NCBI RefSeq assembly: GCF_009389715.1
Contig: NC_052405.1
Location: forward strand, 8,101,194-8,165,193
DNA: 64,000 nucleotides
Source: Phoenix dactylifera
Taxonomy: Eukaryota > Streptophyta > Magnoliopsida > Arecales > Arecaceae
Direction: 5' to 3'
The first letter of the stretch is position 1. Each line of letters starts with the position of its first letter. The translations under genes and the position numbers were made by a program. Positions 1-12,811 of this stretch are shown here, in pieces. Under the pieces are notes generated by a model. That model was not told the origin of the DNA, did no database searches, and was given only the letters and a program-made list of their open reading frames with translations.

Positions 1-521
1 TTTGGTTATGATAGGCTGTCACACAAACGGCTAATATGCAGGGGGTTTGTTCATACATGTCCGAATGGCTGAAAACTAGTAAGGGCTTCTGCAAATTGAT
101 GATTTGAGCTAAGCTGAGAATCAGGTTTTTCGAGATGCTTATATCAGGCACAAGCTCAGCTCCAGTTGATTCTAGCCTCATGTGTTTAAATTGTATGCCA
201 TTTCAGCAGGCTAATTCTTGAGCAAAACCTGGCCTTACACTTGCTGTGAGCAGACTATTCTTCTAGTAGCAATCACTGAACCAATTCTAAGCAGTTCAAG
301 CTATATCAACTCATTTGCAGGCCTCTATACTAATGTTCAAAGGATGTAATTTTTTGTATCTATTATTGTAGAAAGGAATCTTCAAACAAAAGTTACAAAA
401 CCAAGTGTGCCATGGCTGCATCCAACTGCCATCAACCATACATGCCACCAGGGGAAAATTCTTAACCTTTTCTATAAAGAAGCACCTTCCAGAACAAGTG
501 CTTCTGAGTTCTGATGCAATG

Positions 522-523
<2 letters not shown>

Positions 524-616
<93 letters not shown>
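524..616. repeat. (TA)n microsatellite, about 46 units
   Basis: This is an uninterrupted alternating AT tract of 93 bp. Open reading frames through it encode only Tyr-Ile repeats on both strands and are not genes. The tract is self-complementary and can extrude a hairpin. It is likely to be polymorphic in length and hard to size by short reads. Confidence 0.97.
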
Positions 617-618
<2 letters not shown>

Positions 619-919
619 AGCTTGTCAATGGTGCTAGTCCACATCCCAGGTAAGCACTGTTTTTCTTTATTTTATTGGACTTATCAGTGCTACTGTGAAA
701 TGTAACTCGGTCATGCAAGGAAACTATGCCTGCCCGAAGTCTTTCATGGTCCATTAGCTAAATGGCAGTAACATCTCATGGTCACAAATCAAAGTCTCAT
801 ATGGGTGACTGCCTATCTTCCTTTTGCTAGCCTTCGGACCCCAATGCCAGTGGTCCTAACCATAGCCATAGGTTTGGCATCCCCATACAATCGGACGAGG
901 GGCACTTGTTCTGATTTGG

Positions 920-1180
920 AATGTCACGCCCCAGTTCTTATTTAACAAACAGAAAAAAAAGATTTAACTAGACGAGATCTATCTATCCATTACTAAGCTC
1001 TAACTTCTACCCGTGGTCAAACCTAGGCTCCGATACCACTTATAACAATCCAATATCTCATCTAAAATGGCTAGCTAAAAGATATTATTTGGATTCCTTG
1101 ATTTTATATAAGTACCCAAGATCTACTCAGCGAATAACCGATGTCGGACTAAATACACGCCCACACGAATCCTCACATTG
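920..1180 (-). mobile_element. Possible LTR-retrotransposon relic (LTR edge plus primer binding site)
   Basis: The minus-strand complement of 1027-1038 reads TGGTATCGGAGC. This differs at one base from TGGTATCAGAGC, the usual plant retrotransposon primer binding site complementary to initiator tRNA-Met. Two bases beyond it the sequence reads 'TTATAA', so an LTR edge would lie near 1040 and extend rightward. Phrases such as 'cgatgtcggactaaatacacgcc' near 1140 resemble LTR text seen next to such sites in other plants. I see no gag-pol coding sequence and no second LTR, so this would be a fragment. A chance match remains possible. Confidence 0.35.
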
Positions 1181-3993
1181 AAGAGCAAATAGAGATTTGC
1201 CTAATACAAACTCACGAAAATATGAAGAGTCAAGAAAAATTTGTGAATAAATTATACAAACTTATGAAATAATTGAATAGCTCTTAGTGAACTCATTTAT
1301 TTAATAATAATTTGAAGAATTGTGTGGCTAATGAAAACATCACATGCAAGACGAAGAACTTCCCACTGAGTTGGAGAATTTGTTGCTTGGTACCAATTTG
1401 AGGTGGAGGTTAATTGCATCTTGCCTAGCTTAGGCGCACAATGTGGATTTGTGGCACATAGGAGGTTTGCACCAATGATTAATATGCGTCCTATGCAATC
1501 CTTATAATGTCTATTTCATTTGTTGGCTTGACAAGCCAATTCTCTCCTTTCCAGTCATTTGGCTGAGTAAATTTATTGACATCCGAATGCGGCTCCACAT
1601 AGCAATAGACCACACAAAAGGAGAAGGTGAGTAGCATTTTCTTGGGCTCCAATACTTTTGGGTGATCATGGCATTATCAAATCAAGTTTTGTAAGTGATA
1701 GAAAAGAAGAATTATAGAGTGAATCTATGATCTATTGATCCATACATTAGATAGACTGCATGAATGGGGAAGGTGAATTGACAAGTACTTGGTTTCACAT
1801 GCTTTTGGGTGTTTGTGGAGTTCCTTCAGTTAATTGTATATAAGATAGCATAAGGACAGAATTTGTAGAGAGGTTCAATGGTGCTATATAAAGTTCGAAA
1901 GGAAAATGTTGAAAAATTTCTAGTTAGATTCACACTTGAGCATTTCATGAAAACCAAAGGGATTGCATTCTTGTGTTTGAAAAAGAAAGAAGAAAATGAT
2001 GTGAGTGGAGCTTATCTCTTTCCCAATTGTCAAAAAAACAAAAACAAAATCAAAAAAGGGAAGTCTAGTGGCATCCATGCATGTTTACATATGCAATTAG
2101 GCATGACATATTCTTATATCACCAATTTGACTCATTTTCACAAGCCGGTCAAATAGTTGTTGCACCCTATCAAGTAGAAACCGTTAATTACCAATTAAAG
2201 TGTTATATGAGGTTAATGATTCTTACAACATATATAATGTTGGTGAGCTAGTCATAGTTCTTGTACTCATATGCTATCATCTATAAGATTAATAATGCAA
2301 AATTAGTTATATATTTACACTACATATAACTTTACGCAATTATGGATTCGTTTTCTAGAGGCAAGTGAAAGCTAACCATAAAAGACATATTAGAATTAGA
2401 AACATGACAATGTAGCTTCTTTTATTGCCATTGTTATTTATAGGAACTTCTTTCCAACATTTCTTTCAAATTCCGAGGACTCCTTTATGGTTACAAATCT
2501 TGAAGAGGTCGCTCAATATTTCTAGTGTGCTTTGAGATGACCTTATTGAAAATTGTGGATCAAAATATGCATCAAAAAGCATTGTTTGATAGTTTTTCGC
2601 ACCAAAATCATGTCAATTTCATTAATTTGGTAGGGTTCGACTTTTCAGATAAGTGTTTACAGGGCAACAAGCTTGTTTGCATGTCACAACTCTTGGCATC
2701 CATAATAGTTTTGTGCCACAAATGAAACTCATGCTGATGAGCTGTATGCTACTAATTCTATATTCTTGTACTTTTGTACGATTGATGGAATTCATGACAC
2801 TAAGTTATTTGTCGTTAAAGTTATGTCCATGCCAATTTTATTAGTTTGGTAGGGATAGATTTTTCAAATAAGTGTCTGGAGGGCAACAGGCTCCTTTGCA
2901 TGTCATGACTGCTGGCATCTTTGTAAGTTTGTGCCATGATGCTGAGCTGTATGTTATTGAAACTGCTGAACTGTATGTTATTGAAACTATGTTCTTGTAT
3001 TTTATGTGAGTGATGGAATTCGTGATACTAAATTGTATGTTGTTGAAGTTACATTCTTGTAGTTTTATACAAAAAATAAAATTTGTGATATGGAGTTGTA
3101 CGCTACAAAAGCTACATTCAGGTAATTTTGCATCACAGATGAAACTCGTGATACTGAGCTGTATATCATTAAGACTGTAATAAATTCACGATTCCAACAA
3201 GCTACCACTTATCTGAGTTAATTATATTTCTGACAAAAAAATTTTGTCGATACGTACTTTCACTTTTTTCTTTATTCATTAAAATTGCATATTTATTTGT
3301 ACGTCGCTAACTACAAAATGCAACCTAACAACCCCCCTTTGCCCTTCATATTTTTTTATATTTTGATTTATTTTTTCAAAAACAAAGAATTTATATATCA
3401 AAAATAAAATATATGTATCTTAATAATTTATTAATTTATCTTATTCTGACATGGCACCCCCTAATTGGCCCAACTCACTATTATAATCCTAAGTCATTGC
3501 CCTTCATCCCAACCCGAATTATACCCCAGCATGAAGGCATTTTGTGGCATTTTTGGTCTCTCCAGTCAGCCAATTTCTGTTTCTTTTTCTAAGCAAAACA
3601 GAGCACATTCCAAACATGTATACTTTAATCCGTTAAACCACCCAAACAGAATCAAAGCATCTTCGAACGCCACGAATCTCTACCGCTCGACACAACTGCG
3701 TCCTACGTACGCCACAGTACCATAATTCCTTAATTTCTATATCCACTCGTACACCCTCCGTATCCGTCGGATATCGGCAGTAAACGTTAAGCAGCGCCGC
3801 ATAAACGGTGATCCGTAGCTTATACAAAGCTCGAGGGCAGTGTATCAGACTCACACGCCAGCGAGATTCTTTCATCGCCCCTCGCGCGTTCGCCGCGCAC
3901 CCTAGATTCACTGCTTCTCTCTCTAAATATAATTATATTATTATATTACAAATTAAGATTTTTTTTATTTTATTTTTTTATTTTGTTCGAGTG

Positions 3994-4001
3994 CTATAAA
4001 A
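3994..4001 (+). promoter_or_regulatory. Probable TATA box of the ACR3-type gene
   Basis: The octamer CTATAAAA lies about 30-100 bp upstream of a GA/CT-rich leader that begins around 4030. That is the usual distance for a plant TATA box. The leader that follows contains CT microsatellites at 4112-4131 and 4156-4186 and a GGA run at 4216-4245, all typical of plant 5' leaders. Confidence 0.45.
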
Positions 4002-4029
4002 TTCGAAGGCGTGGTGTTTATCAGGGATA

Positions 4030-4152
4030 GGAGGTAACGAGAAGCGGGGGAAGTGAGGTGCCCTTCCAACTTCGGAAGGTACCCTCCGTTTCTCCTCCAC
4101 GCCGTCCAAATCTCCTCTCTCTCTCTCTCTCTTGCTCGCTTTTACTTCTATA

Positions 4153-4189
<37 letters not shown>

Positions 4190-6577
4190 CTTCTCTATCG
4201 GGAGCTCTCTTGCGGAGGCGGAGGAGGAGGAGGAGGAGGAGAAGTGAAGGAGAAGAGGTAGGCGTCTCGACCTTCTTTCTATCCTCTCTTTCTTTCTATT
4301 TCCGGTATAAAATTTTGGATTTCAAGAAGTCTTCCTCTCGTTTTTTAGTTCGAATCCGAGATTTTTTTCGGCTGGTTGATGATTAATTCTGGTATCAAGA
4401 ATCGTTTTCTTGGTCCGTGGTTGCGTTCGAATCGAAGATTTTTCATATGATTGATGGTTTTCTTGAAACTGGAAGGGAAATCTCTGGTTCCCTTTCATGA
4501 ATTCGAGCCTCTCTTTCTCGAAAGAATTCCCGATCTCCTTCGTTTCTTGGATGGAAATTGTTCCTTTTTTTAGAAAGTTACAGATATATTTCTGGGAGCT
4601 CGTTCTTCGCCTCTTGCTTCTTGGGTTCTTTCAAAATTTTCGTGCAATTTTTTTTGTTCTGTCTTTTTTTTTTGGGTTTTTGAGATTGATAGCCGTCATC
4701 TTCGTGGAGATCGGAGGGGCGATCGCAGCCGTTTGATTATACTGTGGTTCGATCTCGTCCGTCAGATGGCTGGTTTGGGTCAGTGGATGGCCCCCGCACC
4801 GTTACTGCCGGCGCCTGTCGCTTCGGACAGCAGCCGCACGGAAGGCTTCCATTTCCTTCTTTCTGCTCCTCAGGAACAGAATTATCTTTATAAATTTCTA
4901 TGAGACCCCATCTCTTCCGTCCATATCGACCGGGACATGAAAACGAACGGCAGATATGGAACTGCACAAAAATTTTATGCGAGCGTCCGGAGATACATTC
5001 TCAAACGGGCGGCTCAAGTTTCCGTTACTTCTCACATCCTACGGAACACTGAACCGCTTACGTGACAGAATCCGTACAGTGTACCGGCAGCGTTGAATCA
5101 CACGACTAGGACGTACGATGTCATCAGGGCCGTCCGAATGTCCGCCCTTGCCGTAAAAATAATTCTTTTCCTATTTTAGCGGACATTGATCTTGCCACGC
5201 GTTCAACGTAGCAAGTGTAGGACCTTCTGATTGATTGATCTTAACGTCGAGAAGAATCCAAATGATGCTAACAGATTTTTACTATCACGGGTCCTTTCAA
5301 TCTTTCATCAGCTGCGCCTTTCAAGTTAAATCCACTTTCTTATTTTCCGTTATTTCGTCCCTCGGGCCTGTTCTTAAAAAAAAGGTTACTTCATCTTTAG
5401 AGCAGTGGCTTTTGGATTCTTCATGTGTGATTGTTACGGCTCGGCATATGTATTCTATATCATGGCATTGGGAGGGTGACGTGGAATTTTATTCCTTGTA
5501 TGGTAGGCGGGTCCGGTCTCGAACTATATGGGCCGAAACGTTGGTGGTGGACCCTCCTAGAAGCTAGGAAATTCAGCAGCTTGAATCATGTTCGATATGG
5601 GGTTTAATTACAGTAAGGGAATAATGTGTTGACTTTTTTTGGGGGAACTTCAAATTTTATATTACAAGCATGAAAGCTCGTGCTTTGTAATTTATTTTTT
5701 ATAACTAGGTTTTAAAGTGGCACATAGCTTGTGGTTTAATTACTTACAGTAAGGGATTTAATGGGGCGCTAAACGTCTCGCCTTCTATAAATCTTAAATA
5801 GATTTCTTTTACTGAAAAGCAGATTATGCAACTGACTGAATTACTTCCTATGTGACTCACCATTTTGGAGGTTTTCTTTGAAGGAAGTATAATATAGTGT
5901 CGGATTCTTTATCTGCTTTGTTGTTTTCAAATTTTGTTGATCGTATCCACATCCGTAGGATATGAACCGCCGTTATACTAAAAAAAAAATACTTCTAAGT
6001 ATTCGCTTGGAAGGTATGTCCTCCTGCCGAAGACAGACAGAAGTGCGCGGCTTAAACTCCGGCTTAGATGGGTAGGGTCGTTGTGCGTTGTGAGCGTACA
6101 TTAGCCCATCGTGGTCTCAACATATAAAGTAATGGGGGGTGGACTGGTTGGCCTATTGTGCACAAGTGCTTCTAGAAACCGATTGTGGTTGCTGTCTATT
6201 GGAGAAAAATGTTTTTACTTGTTTATCCCTGCATTGATCTGATGTGGACATGTTTAGGCTCGGATGCACTATTGGCAGATTCTATTAGACAAGTAGAAAA
6301 GTTAGGAAAGAATAATTTTTTATCGTTTAAAGATAGAACCTCTCCCACTTTTCATGCTGCTGCAGTCATTGGCTCGTTGCCTATCAACATTGGGGTTGAT
6401 ATTGAACAATATTGGAGAAACAATCATCTTAGCATTGGGCTTGATATTAAAAAAATAACAAGCTTACATGTAGCCCACCATTCACCTAATTAATTAGGTA
6501 TATATCATTAGCAAGTACTTATACTTTTTATCTTCCACTTAATCATTTATATATTTGCTGTAATTGGTGATGCGCAG
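4030..6577 (+). other. Probable 5' leader exon and 5'UTR intron of the ACR3-type gene
   Basis: A CT/GA-rich stretch at about 4030-4257 ends in GAAGAG|GTAGGC, a reasonable splice donor. The acceptor TGCGCAG at 6571-6577 precedes the coding start by 32 bases. That would place a 2.3-kb intron inside the 5' leader, a common arrangement in plants. No convincing coding sequence lies between the two sites. The 102-codon frame at 6185-6493 resembles nothing I know. The donor choice is inferred and needs RNA reads. Confidence 0.4.
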
Positions 6578-6609
6578 GAAAGCTACTAGTTGTTTTTGGC
6601 TTGGTCCCC

Positions 6610-6669
6610 ATGTGGCCCTACTTTGATCCTGAGTATGAAAATCTCAGCCAACGTATGAATCCTCCAAGG

Positions 6670-6753
<84 letters not shown>

Positions 6754-9700
6754 ACACATCTGATATAACTGTCTTACCACTATAAGTGAGAGACAAACTT
6801 TTCTTTCAAATCGGCTTGATATCTTGAGAGTAATCTTATACTGATATCTTGAGAGTAATCTTATACTAGATTAGCCGTCAGCCTTGCCCCAAAAGATCTC
6901 GGCCACCCACGTGCAACATGACATTCGGGTATTCACATTTGTTAGTGTACGATGCCAAAGTAAATGAATAGGATATCACCTCATAGGGGCAAGGTGGATA
7001 GCATAATCACTTTCACATAGAAGCTACTCTCTTCTGTTTGGTAGATGGCATAGTCCACTTTATTGCTATACATAGTTTTATTATTTTGTCTCAAACAGTT
7101 TGCTATTGCATTTGTATATCTAACAAGCTGCTGCATCTTTTGGTTCTTGCAGAGTATGTATAGACAATACCACCTGCAGTGATTGCACCCTGGTTAAGGT
7201 AAGCATTATTTATTGTTTTTATTTTTTGTGAAACCAAGGTAATGCAAGTCTACAATGCTCGTTTAACACAATTCTGCCACCCATTTTAGTCTAATCCTTT
7301 GGATGCCTAAAATATTTGTCTTGCTAATTGGTGGCTTCTAGGATGCTGATTTCCTATAAAAGTAAATTTAGATATATAATGATTATTTTTAAATCAAAAT
7401 GATGATGAATAATTAAATAATGTTAAATAGAGAGAGAGTACTTTTTTCCCGAGAAACAGAGGTAGAGAGCATTATGGGTTTCCATGCGCTATGGATGGAA
7501 CTGGGCTGTGACTTGGCTTACAAATTTAAAAGAAGGTTACCCCCAGTGGTTGCCTTTTTGTTCAGGTGGACAGCATGAACAAGCCAGGGATACTGCTGGA
7601 AGTGGTGCAGGTACTGAGCGACCTGGACCTCTTCATCTCCAAAGCTTACATCACTTCAGATGGCAGATGGTTCATGGACGGTAAGCTCAAAACAGTACTG
7701 CTAGCTACAACTAAACCCATCCCTAAACTCATCTCTCGAAGATTAAGGCATCTCCGCTTCCCTCCACTCTGCCCCATTCCACCACTTCTTTGACCCACTA
7801 TATCAATCCGTAACAGATTTCCGTGGTGTGGGACATGGTGGCGGTGGTGGAAGATTCCATGCAGAGCCAGGATGGCAGCGGAGGGGATGATGCCTTTTGA
7901 AAATCAATCTTGGAAACAAGAAATGGGTCTGACAGTTGATTGCATTGCATAATTTGCATTTGCATTGTTTTTTGTTGTGGGATGAATGCAGTGTTCCATG
8001 TGACGGATCAGCAAGGGAATAAGATAACCGACCAGAAGACCATAGAGTACATTGAGAAGGTATGGCATTGCCCGTCCTTTTTTTTTTTTTTAAGTATCAA
8101 TGGGCGCTATCACAGTCGATTGCATAAGATATATGCTTCTCTATCTGCTGTAGCGTATAGAGAGGTTTGAAAAAAAATATGGATAGCTTGACAGTAGCGA
8201 TGTTCATGTGGGGATTTCTTGTGATTATTTTTTTTTTCAGTAATTAAGTGGGTTTCTTAGAGGTCTTGAGGGCTTTGGGACACAGCAGATTGAGTTAGTA
8301 ACAGGTAGTTTTTTGTCGCATGACATTTAGATTTTTTTTCTTAGATATCTCTACAATTTACAGAAACAGACCATACCATCTCGTACCATGTGTATCGTAC
8401 AATAATACTAGTACCAAATCAATACTTGGTACGGAGGGCTTACCAAATGTCGGTACTACGAGCAAACCGTACTGGTACAACACCATAATGGAACTGATAC
8501 AAGTACTGAAACTGGTACTTCAGACTACGGTTTATACTGATCAGGGAGTCGAGAAAAAAAACCCTACTCCACAATTGGCACCACTTATGACTTGCTTTTT
8601 TCCGTTAGAAATTATGTATATCTTGATTAGTTCAGTAATTATAGCTTTAGCTGTTCTGGCGTAACTAATTTAATAAGCTAAAGAGAGATAATTACTCATA
8701 GGCTGACTTCTGATACTATTGGGTCGCTTCTCGGTGGTAATTATATTGATCGATGGTTACAGCACTTATCAGGTAGAACAAAATCTCTATGAGGCCCTCG
8801 ATGGCAGAATCACCATCTCATACCTAACCTAACCTAATTCATGTCCTATGAAGTGCTTAAGTCCGAATGTGGAGCTATAATCCTAATACTAACAAAGTAG
8901 ATGACCTAACTAAAATGAAATAAGCTTTCTGTAACTGTCTTGATGCAATACATTCAGTTGGAATTTAGCTTCCACCTTGAGGTTGCATCATAAATTTTAC
9001 ATTGTAAAATCGATCCACATAGCAGGATAAATAGCTTTGACTATGATAATGTGTTCTATACTTCTATGGTACAATGATAACATATATGATTTGGAAAATG
9101 AAAAGGAAAAAAAGAGAGTAAAAAGAAGATAACCACAATATGATAGGTAACCCAGTAAACTAAAACCAAAAGCATACCTATTAAATCTTGAACCATTATA
9201 CCCAGTTAACTTAAAATGTAAATCTATCACAACATTTTTTTTCTGCTCATTCTTTCTTTGCCGGATTCTCTTTAAAATATGTAATGAGCTGAACCCATTT
9301 CTATGTCGAGGTATAGTAATTAGACCAAAAGATGATGTAATACTAATTATACAAATATTGTCTTGATGTTTGCATTGAAAGCTGTTATTTCATTGGCACC
9401 GTTATTTTAAATCATGCCTCCAATTTCAATATTGTATAGCAAGTTATTTTCTGGGATGTTTCTAGATCTGTTAGATTTGTCACCATGTTTTACATCATAT
9501 TCCCTTCAAATCTTATGGTTTTCAGGCACTAGGTCCAGAGAGCAATATTCTAGGCACAAAAGGAGACTCTTGGCCAGGAAAATCAGTTGGAATGCACTCA
9601 ATTGGTGATTACACTGCCATCGAGCTTATAGGCACAGACCGCCCAGGCCTCCTATCTGAAATCTTTGCTGTCCTTGCAAATCTTCATTGCAATGTAATAG

Positions 9701-12700
9701 CTGCTGAGGTCTGGACTCACAATATGAGAGTTGCTTGCATTCTCTTTGTTAACGACGAGGCCACCTTTCAAGCTGTGGATGACCCAAGTCGCTTGTCTAA
9801 AATGGAGGAGCAGCTCAGGAACGTTTTACGTGGGTGTGGAGATGATGTCAGGGGTGCTCGCACCAGCTTCTCTATAGGTACGACCCATGTGGATCGTCGT
9901 CTCCACCAGCTAATGCTTGCCGACAAGGACTATGAAATTGGTGGTTCAGTAGCCGAAAGGAATGAGGTCATACCGTTCAGACCAGTCATCACAATTGATC
10001 ATTGCGAGGAAAAAGGGTACTCTGTTGTGAATATAAAGTGCAAAGATCGACCAAAGTTGTTATTCGACATTGTCTGCACATTGACCGATATGCAATTTGT
10101 CGTTTTTCATGCATCGGTCTCATCTGATGGCCCCTATGGTTTGCAGGTACGTGTATGATCTGAAAATGGCTGTCAGTGGTTCTAGAGTATGTCATGTCAG
10201 CATGTAGATAGTCTTGAAAAGAAATACAATGGCATCTGTGACATGAATATGCATTCTCAATGAAGACATAATTTTTGTGATTACGTACTACCTCATTATA
10301 AACTGCTATCATGTTAAGCTGGCTTGAATCCATTTCATAGTGGAAAACTTCTCTTTTAGCTAGCTCGCATTGATTACATAATATTCAAGCACAATGATAT
10401 ATACTGATTTTGAGAAGCCTAATATGATAAATACATTGAGAATCCTCTGTTTCTAGCATGTGTATTTCATTAAAATATGCATGGAACTGAATTTTATACG
10501 AATGAGCTTCTCCATGCACGTGCACGTAATTAATAGGTCCACCAAGTTATGCATGAAATGCCTACTTTAAACAAATCCAGAATACATCGAGTTCAATGTG
10601 AAAGCACAAAGTGCTAGTTTTGCTCTCTCTGTTTTGCCTTGAGATTCATTTTCCTCATAATACTAACTATTGTTTAGGTTATTATAAGGCTTAAAGCCTA
10701 ATTCTTGGGAACCTTGTTCCTTGACATGCTTTCTGCAAAAGGCTAATATATGTTGCAGATTCTAGTATTTATAATTTTTATTCTTTTTATCATTTGATAC
10801 ATGGATCCACTAGTTAGTATAATGATTCCGGTTAAAATGAGATATGTTAAAGCCATCGGCCATTGCGATTCAGTAGGAAGCTTGATCATTTCTAGCATCT
10901 ACAAACTGCTATGATTCTCATGATTTTACCCACTCCATATTCAACACAGACGCAGAGATTTTTGAACGTTCAGGCTATTGATATTGGATATTGTTCTTTT
11001 TGTCTCACTCCTTCACATTCAATACATAAGTGGAATCCTCTTGATAGGACTTGATGGTTTGAGCCATGTTTGCATGTTCTTTTTCCTATGTAAGTCTTGA
11101 GTATGGCAGCCCAAATTTTTGTTTCATGACTAACATGAACTTTGGCTATGTATGTCTTAAGCATGTTCAAAATCCCCACAAAGTCAGGATTATCAGAAGA
11201 GTTTAAAATTTTCTTTTTGATGACTTGATAATTGCTTGATTTGCTATGGGATCTGCAGGAGTTATATATACGTCACAAAGATGGCTTCACCCTTGACTCA
11301 AAAGAAGAAAAGGAGATGGTGATTAAGTGCCTTGAAGCTGCGATTTCAAGAAGAGTATCTGAGGTGAGTGTAAAGTCTTATGTTTGGAAGTCCATATCCT
11401 TCTATAATTTTCAGCATAGACCATGAAATCTTCAGTGAGAAGCACAACTTTCGGCAAGCTTTTTGGTTTCAAAAGAGGCAAGCTTCATTGTTTCTTCTCC
11501 AGAATGTGATACTGACAGTGGAGCATAAACGCTGTAGGGACCATAAACAATTTGATAAATATCTGAGAGTGGACAATTTGCCTATTGCTATAGAATCAAT
11601 CTGTGCTCCAGTTGCATTAGAGTCACCTAATATTTACATAATTGAATGTAATCATAGGACACAATATATCTTCCTGTCAAGATCGAATAACCAATTCACA
11701 AGATTTTATCAAATGACCCCTGAGAATAGGATGTTAGGAAATATATAAACTAGACGGAAGTGTATAAACTACTATAGAACATGAAAACTTTTGGCAACTT
11801 GTTAAACTACCTGATAAGCTTAAAAACCAAAGGACGATTTTTTCTCAAAAAAAAAAAAAACGAAAGATAATTATTAGTTGCAAGAGGAAAAATTCTACCA
11901 AGCATTAGTTCTTGAAGCGTTAAAACCTTGACAATTGATTAAACTTTTCATTTCAGTTTCTTTTTTTGATGTAAAGGGGAGGCATTTTCATTTCAGTTTT
12001 ATTAACGCACTTTGTCAAGCTTAGGATTTCTTTTTCTTCTTGTTATTGCCATCATCATCCAAGCCTTCTCTGACTAAATATAGTTGGTTAAGGAAGGGGC
12101 ACATCTCCAACTCCAAGTCAAGAAGGCTCCTTTGTCAGAGTCCGTTGTTTCTTCAAACTGATCTCTAATTTGATATTCGAAAATTCAAATGTGTTGATTG
12201 ATAAAACTTATTTGATTGCGTCAAGCTTGATACGTACTGTTTGTTGATTAGTTATGTGGGATCCTCTTCTACCTTGTGACCTAAGGCAGATCAGTCTAAT
12301 TTTCCTTGAGCATACCTTTCGTCTTTTTGGTTTCATGCAAGAAAAACATCTGCAGGTTTTTTGGGGGTAAAAAAAAATCAATTTCTATGATTTCTTAGAC
12401 CTTTCCGAAAAAAAGAATGAAAATCCATAATTTCTACGAGCTACCGCGGTTCTAATTTTACAGTGAGGTTCATGGCAGGGATTCAGTCTAGAGCTATGCG
12501 GAAGAGACCGAGTAGGCTTGCTCTCTGATGTGACAAGGGTTCTTCGGGAGTATGGCTTGACGGTGACGAGGGCTGATGTGACAACCATCGGAGAGCAGGC
12601 AATGAATGTCTTCTATGTGAGAGATGCGTCAGGGAATCCAGTGGACATGAAGACCATTGAAGCACTCCGTCGAGAGATTGGGCACACCGTGATGCTCAAT

Positions 12701-12811
12701 GTGAAGAGAGTGCCTTCCAGTGCCAGTGCCAGTGCCAAGGCTCCCCAGCCCAGTCGCGGGGCCAGGAAAGGCTTCTCCTTTGGCGGCTTGCTTGGAAGAT
12801 TCTGGGGTTGA
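6610..12811 (+). CDS. ACR3: ACT domain-repeat protein, ACR3-like (7 coding exons, 448 aa)
   Basis: Exons: 6610-6668, 7153-7198, 7566-7680, 7992-8059, 9526-10146, 11259-11363, 12479-12811. All introns are GT-AG and the phases close to 1347 nt with a TGA stop. The protein begins [20 protein letters not shown] and has four ACT modules, at about residues 36-96, 125-200, 261-335 and 340-410. The repeated core is '[TCG].DRPGLLSE' or 'DRPKLLFD' or 'DRVGLLSD'. It lacks the nucleotidyltransferase and HD domains of bacterial GlnD. The start '[11 protein letters not shown]', the phrase '[20 protein letters not shown]' and the glycine-rich end match Arabidopsis ACR3 (about 453 aa) from memory better than ACR4, ACR6 or ACR8. 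ACR proteins are thought to sense amino acids allosterically; the ligand of ACR3 is not established as far as I know. The ATG at 6610 is the first in frame after the acceptor, and the protein starts two or three residues shorter than relatives. A CT/CA microsatellite sits just inside intron 1. Confidence 0.93.
6676..6759 (+). repeat. Compound (CT)n(CA)n microsatellite in ACR3 intron 1
   Basis: About 24 CT units run directly into about 13 CA units, with one TA interruption near 6749. The tract starts eight bases inside the intron whose donor GT is at 6669-6670, so the whole 5' end of this intron is pyrimidine/CA repeat. Confidence 0.95.
6817..6866. repeat. Perfect 25-bp tandem duplication in ACR3 intron 1
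   Basis: The unit beginning 'tgatatcttgagagtaatc' occurs twice without a mismatch, at 6817-6841 and 6842-6866. This suggests a recent slippage or double-strand-break repair duplication. Confidence 0.9.
8366..8545 (-). repeat. GTAC-rich dispersed repeat, copy A (ACR3 intron 4)
   Basis: This segment is packed with GTAC and TACC words ('ggtactacgag', 'ccgtactggtac') unlike the AT-rich intron around it. It aligns by eye with the copy at 55555-55740 in the same orientation and with 15290-15470 in the opposite one. An example is the block 'gaactgatacaagtactgaaactgg' here against 'gcactggtacaaggctcgaaactg' there. I do not recognise a named family. No coding capacity is evident. Confidence 0.65.

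Larger units (their letters stand above)
1..3930. other. Intergenic region left of the ACR3-type gene
   Basis: I find no supportable coding sequence here. The reading frames are short, lack splice context and resemble no family I know. The stretch holds a long (TA)n microsatellite at 524-616 and a possible retrotransposon relic around 920-1180. From 2500 to 3200 there is a run of loosely repeated phrases of the type 'gaaactcgtgatactgagctgtat', which look like decayed tandem repeats. From about 3450 the base composition becomes more balanced toward the promoter of the next gene. Confidence 0.6.

Noticed and set aside
311..754. Open frames through the TA tract on both strands (147, 82 and 63 codons)
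   Set aside because: They are open only because TA repeats encode Tyr-Ile without stops; flanks show no coding character.
6185..6493. 102-codon plus-strand frame upstream of ACR3
   Set aside because: It lies in the inferred leader intron, has no family resemblance and no splice link to the ACR3 frame.
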